DNA of 64,000 nt from Solea solea (taxonomy: Eukaryota; Chordata; Actinopteri; Pleuronectiformes; Soleidae), in contig NC_081142.1 in NCBI RefSeq assembly GCF_958295425.1, forward strand, positions 3,250,896-3,314,895, in the 5' to 3' direction. The notes below the pieces were generated by a model. The model searched no databases. It had not been told where the DNA came from and worked only from the letters and a program-made list of their open reading frames with translations. A program made the translations under genes and the position numbers. This document shows, piece after piece, positions 60,213 to 64,000 of the stretch (positions within the stretch are counted from its first letter, which is position 1; each line of letters begins with the position of its first letter).

Positions 60213-60774
60213 ATACTCAATAATAATAAATCTTAATAAGAATTTGCCCTAAAATGAAAATAAATCACATTCTCACTGCTTCACCTCTACTATGTGATCA
60301 TTTAGAGTTGGTCAAATCCCACACTCACACACAGAGGCTCACTAACATACACAGTAAAACTCAAGGGCACAGTTAAAGTCGAAGCGCTGAACATTAACAC
60401 CCCTGTTTTGGTCTCTCACCACGCATCACTACACACTCCTTATCCTCGCCCCATCCTCGTCTGACATTGTCATCAGCATTCACACAATGCTAACACACAC
60501 ACACACCTGGCCCTATTAATTATGTGCTGAATCTTTAGGCTGTCATTATCAGATCACTTGTTCAAAGCGCTCAGAGGCGTGCGGAACCTTCTTATGTTAC
60601 ATCACGTTCATGAAAATGACCTACAGGGGTCACACTAACCCACAGGAGCGTGACCTCACAGCCACAGACCTGAACGTGTCCTCTAAACACAAAGCTTCCT
60701 GTTCAGCTAAATGTCAGTTTTATGCAGGAGACACATTTAGAGATGATTGGCAGACAGAAAACATCAGTATTTAA

Positions 60775-60811
<37 letters not shown>

Positions 60812-61233
60812 AGGGGGTCTATCCTGGCCTGGTGTTAACTCGTCACAGGACAGAACACAGGACAGAGTAAAAATACCACTGTGTGTGTGTGTGTGTGTGT
60901 GTGTGCACATGTAGGCCGTGTCGCAGCACAGGTTGTTATCAGCTGTTTCCGAGAGATCTGGTCACGGCTATTTACATTAGTGTCACGTCTGACGGTGAAA
61001 TTGGATTTCCCCGAGGATGTGGTGTGAAGAATCAGCGTGAACCTCGGTGTAGACGAGTCGCTGCAGCTGTTGTGAGGAAAGTGTGACAAAGTTTGGGAAA
61101 ATCGGCATGTTGTTGTTCAGATAATCACCGTAGGGGACGACTGTGATTCTGACATCACGGTTACAGTCAGGTCGTTGTACCTGACTCTTCATCTAAATAA
61201 CACTCCATAATGATGAAAAATGGTTGACTTTAA

Positions 61234-61481
61234 AGGGGAATTCCGGTATTTTTCGACCTGCACCCTATGTTTATAAATGTGGGTGTAGTGTCCCACCACA
61301 GTCGTGTAACCAAACCTATGCCCTTGCTTACAATAACAATCCCAGCCAACAAGCACTTTTCATGCCCCGTAAGATTACACTGCAGCCATCGCGATCAACT
61401 AAACTTTTGAAAAGTACTATTCATGAAGACACACACATTTATAAACATAGGGCCCAGGTCGAAAAATACCGGATTTCCCCT
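61234..61481. mobile_element. 248 bp TTAA-flanked (piggyBac-type) MITE
   Basis: TTAA at 61,230-61,233 and 61,482-61,485. Left end AGGGGAATTCCGGTATTTTT; right end, reverse-complemented, AGGGGAAATCCGGTATTTTT. The inverted repeats extend about 55 bp (CGACCTG, CCCTATGTTTATAAATGTG). TTAA target duplication is the signature of piggyBac. No internal frame. Confidence 0.85.
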
Positions 61482-61802
61482 TTAATACAATAATTGCTAA
61501 AATACATATAATACGTTTTTTTTTTATTATTATTCTTTATCCTGAACTCCTCACCAGATTTAACTTGGATAGACACACTTCTTATTCTTAGACATTTAAG
61601 ACTTTTTTTTATTATTATTTTTTTTTAAGACTTTCTAATTTATTCATTTATTTATTTATTTCCACTTTTGATCCTTGAGCAAAAACATGCTTGCTGACAT
61701 GATGATGATGATGATGATGTGTCCCATTCTTGAAGGTGCTCCCTCATTTGTAGGGTTTGATTTTGTGACTGTAGTGGTAAAAATGAGGAATGGGTTTCGG
61801 GG

Positions 61803-62060
61803 CTAGGGCCACGCGGTTGGTGTCGTGGTTAGCACTCTTGCCTTTGCAGAAAGAAGATCCAGGTTCGCGACCTGGTCGGGAAAAAGGGGCCTTTCTGCAT
61901 GGACACATGCAATATGGGGATTAGGTATTAAAGTGACCGTAGATGTGAGAGTGAATGGTTGTTCGGCGATCTGTCCGGTGTGCACACTGCCTATGTCAGC
62001 TGAGATTGGCACAGCACCCCTGCGACCCTCATGTGGAGGACAAAGCGGTATATCGCAGTA
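61803..62060 (+). repeat. Near full-length tRNA-derived SINE with conserved tail
   Basis: Head with A box TGGTGTCGTGGTTAGCAC and B box GGTTCGCGACC, then ATATGGGGATTAGGTATTAA, TGAGAGTGAATGGTTGTTCG, TGAGATTGGCACAGCACCCC and GTGGAGGACAAAGCGGTA. It links the tRNA-like head to the tails seen alone at 10.7 and 39.7 kb. Confidence 0.75.
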
Positions 62061-64000
62061 CAGTATATCGCTGAAAATTGAACCCAATTGGTAACCAGCG
62101 GGATAGAGCAGTGCTAGAGTAGCCTGATCAGTGATTACTCGAGTAAATTCACACATTGATGTTTTCTCTGCCCTCTCTCTCTCACTCAACAACCTTTCCT
62201 TCTCGTCTTTATCCGTCCACACACTCACACACTGCCACCTGCCTGGCTCTTTCTTTCCACCCCCTCCTCCCTCCTCATGTCACTGCGCTGCCAACTGATC
62301 CGTCACTCCACTCACAGCACTGGCAAAGAGCAGGCGCTAATCCTCTCTGTGGTCCTCAAGACTCCACGTGCTTGGTCTCACACCACTTCTGAAAGCTGTA
62401 GGGACCAGAATGGAAAGTATAGTACGCAGCACAACCCCAGAAACACAACAGCACAGCAGGTGCAAGAGTCTGAGACTGAAACACAGAGAGCAGATAACGC
62501 ATTAACTGACGCATGCACACAGAAGTCAGCGGTAAGGATTAGCATATTCTACTTTTCTTGTTGGTGGATCCCTGTGTCTATAGATTGTCTTGTATACTGT
62601 ACGCGTAGCAGCAGTGGACAGAGCTGCCAATGCATTGCAAAGTCATTTGATAACGGATTAATCATTTTGAGAGGAAACACTCAATAGCATTTAATGCAAT
62701 TTTCTGGACCAAACAACTCACAGATTAAACAGGAAAATGACAAATTTAACAGAACATATTATAAGAGGCAGCCTTGATAGAAAAAAACATATGTGCATGA
62801 TAGTCAAAAAATTCAACAGTTGTTCGTGCATCACTTTCAGTGTGACCCCACTATCACATTTCACACACACACACACACATGCTTTTTAACATAAAAACCT
62901 GCCTGTAGATGACTTTGTGTGGGAGCAGAGGAGAGTGTGGTTGTCAGCAGGATTCCCTCTGCTTGCTTGCCCTTGAACAGAGCCTAAGAGGGAAGGAGAT
63001 GAACGCCTTAAGAGAAAGAATAGCTGTCAAAACTAAGTAGGAAACTCCTGTATTTTCAGCCTGGGTCCGTTTTGCATTATTGTGGCTCTTCTACATTAAA
63101 GGTCCTGCTATCTCATCTTGGTTTTAGTGATTCAGAACGTATGACTTTGGCCAGAAAGGTAATCAGGGCAAGCAGCGCACATCCCCTAAATCTGAACTGA
63201 ATAAAAGTAATTTTCTCTTATCACTGGCCTTTTTACTGCAGGAAAAGTCTTCAGTATGAACTTTGGGAACATGAAAAAGAAAACACTGGACTGAGTGGAC
63301 TGTAAAAATGTGAAACTAGGTAGCTGTACAAAAAAAAAAGAGAAAATAATCATTGTCAGTCTAGATTTCCATCCTAGAAAAGTCACCTTAGTATGAATAA
63401 AACTTGAAGTGAAGACGGTATTTATATAATTCTATATTTATTAGCTAAAAAAAAATAAACATAAAAATCTGCATATGAGCAAGAACTAGAGCTGTAGTTC
63501 TCGTTCATGCTTAACGCTGTGGTTTAAAAATGTTCACACTAAGACTTTGTTTTGCTTTGAATGCAAACGGTGTCAAACGGTGTGAAGAGAAACAAACAAA
63601 GCGCCTTTTTTTTTTTTTTTCTCCAACATGTCCAGATTGTGAGGAGCGGCGTGAGACAGCGTGTGGTCAGAAGACACAGAGACAGATGTTTCTTAATTAT
63701 ATGAATATGACACACTTACTATACATGACCACGTGCACTCACACACGGACAAACAGAAAAACACACGGAATATTATTGTATGAATCGACACAGAACCTCT
63801 GTATGACTAGCAGTTCTGGCTATTTAAAAACTGCAGTAACTTATATTAAGTACCACTTTATCTTTTACTATTATTAAAATCATAGACTGATGTTTAAACC
63901 CCGTGACTGTGGTTTCCTTCTTTCTTCAGCTGTGTGTTTTCTGCAGGTCTTTTTCTGTCACCCACTATTGCATGTCAGCAGCACAGTGTGTGGATGGAGG

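Larger units (their letters stand above)
56570..64000. other. Region downstream of lrrc52 without a recognised gene
   Basis: The first part is presumably lrrc52 3' UTR; the first canonical AATAAA on the plus strand is at 59,085-59,090, with an ATTAAA near 58,886. The remainder holds (TG)n/(CA)n tracts (56,735-56,768; 57,051-57,079; 58,449-58,480; 60,780-60,808; 60,880-60,904), MITEs and SINEs listed separately. No frame matched a protein. The last 60 bases follow a TTTTCTGCAG acceptor-like sequence (63,938-63,947), so a further exon could start there. Confidence 0.45.

Noticed and set aside
61803..61885. tRNA-like A and B boxes
   Set aside because: No complete cloverleaf or acceptor stem, and it continues into a SINE body; a retroposon and not a tRNA gene.

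Overview
This is vertebrate nuclear DNA, almost certainly from a ray-finned (teleost) fish. It has multi-exon genes with GT-AG introns, abundant (CA)n and (TA)n microsatellites, many small non-autonomous DNA transposons and tRNA-derived SINEs, and four genes whose conceptual proteins match vertebrate orthologues along most of their length. There is no bacterial-type gene, CRISPR array, rRNA or genuine tRNA gene.

Layout. Positions 1-9,711 hold no convincing coding sequence and are probably the first intron and downstream part of an unidentified minus-strand gene. Its first coding exon (9,712-9,766) lies beside a GC-box-rich promoter at about 9,770-9,945. Next is coa7 (minus, 3 exons, 11,068-14,254), a Sel1-repeat assembly factor for cytochrome c oxidase. 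Only 714 bp separates its ATG from that of zyg11 (plus, 17 coding exons, 14,969-21,859), the substrate receptor of a CUL2 ubiquitin ligase, so the two look like a divergent promoter pair. zyg11 has a long 3' region ending at a poly(A) signal at 24,740. It meets echdc2 (minus, 11 coding exons, 24,948-31,272), a probable mitochondrial enoyl-CoA hydratase-like protein, tail to tail. After a repeat-rich gene-poor stretch (31,273-41,000) comes lrrc52 (plus, 2 coding exons, 41,660-42,308 and 56,229-56,569, with a 13.9 kb intron), a membrane leucine-rich-repeat protein of the BK-channel gamma-subunit family. From 56,570 to the end no gene was recognised.

The coding exons were assembled by hand, and every splice junction keeps frame: coa7 226 aa, zyg11 745 aa, echdc2 328 aa, lrrc52 329 aa. 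The order coa7-zyg11-echdc2 is that of human 1p32.3 (COA7-ZYG11B-ZYG11A-ECHDC2), whereas LRRC52 lies at human 1q24. A synteny junction therefore falls between about 31.3 and 41 kb.

The genes do not form one pathway. Coa7 and Echdc2 both act in mitochondria, Zyg11 in cytosolic protein quality control, and Lrrc52 at the plasma membrane.

The most interesting non-genic material is mobile. One element (about 53.84-54.60 kb) is flanked by inverted minisatellite arms and contains a decayed fragment resembling an integrase-type (Ginger-like) transposase. It starts with the same 11-mer as a palindromic element at 59.94-60.21 kb. A 1.17 kb inverted-repeat transposon sits inside another repeat in coa7 intron 1, with recognisable insertion boundaries. 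There are also a hAT-type MITE with a perfect 8-bp target duplication and a TTAA-flanked piggyBac-type MITE. I found no clear new functional system; the integrase-linked palindromic elements are the best candidate for follow-up.
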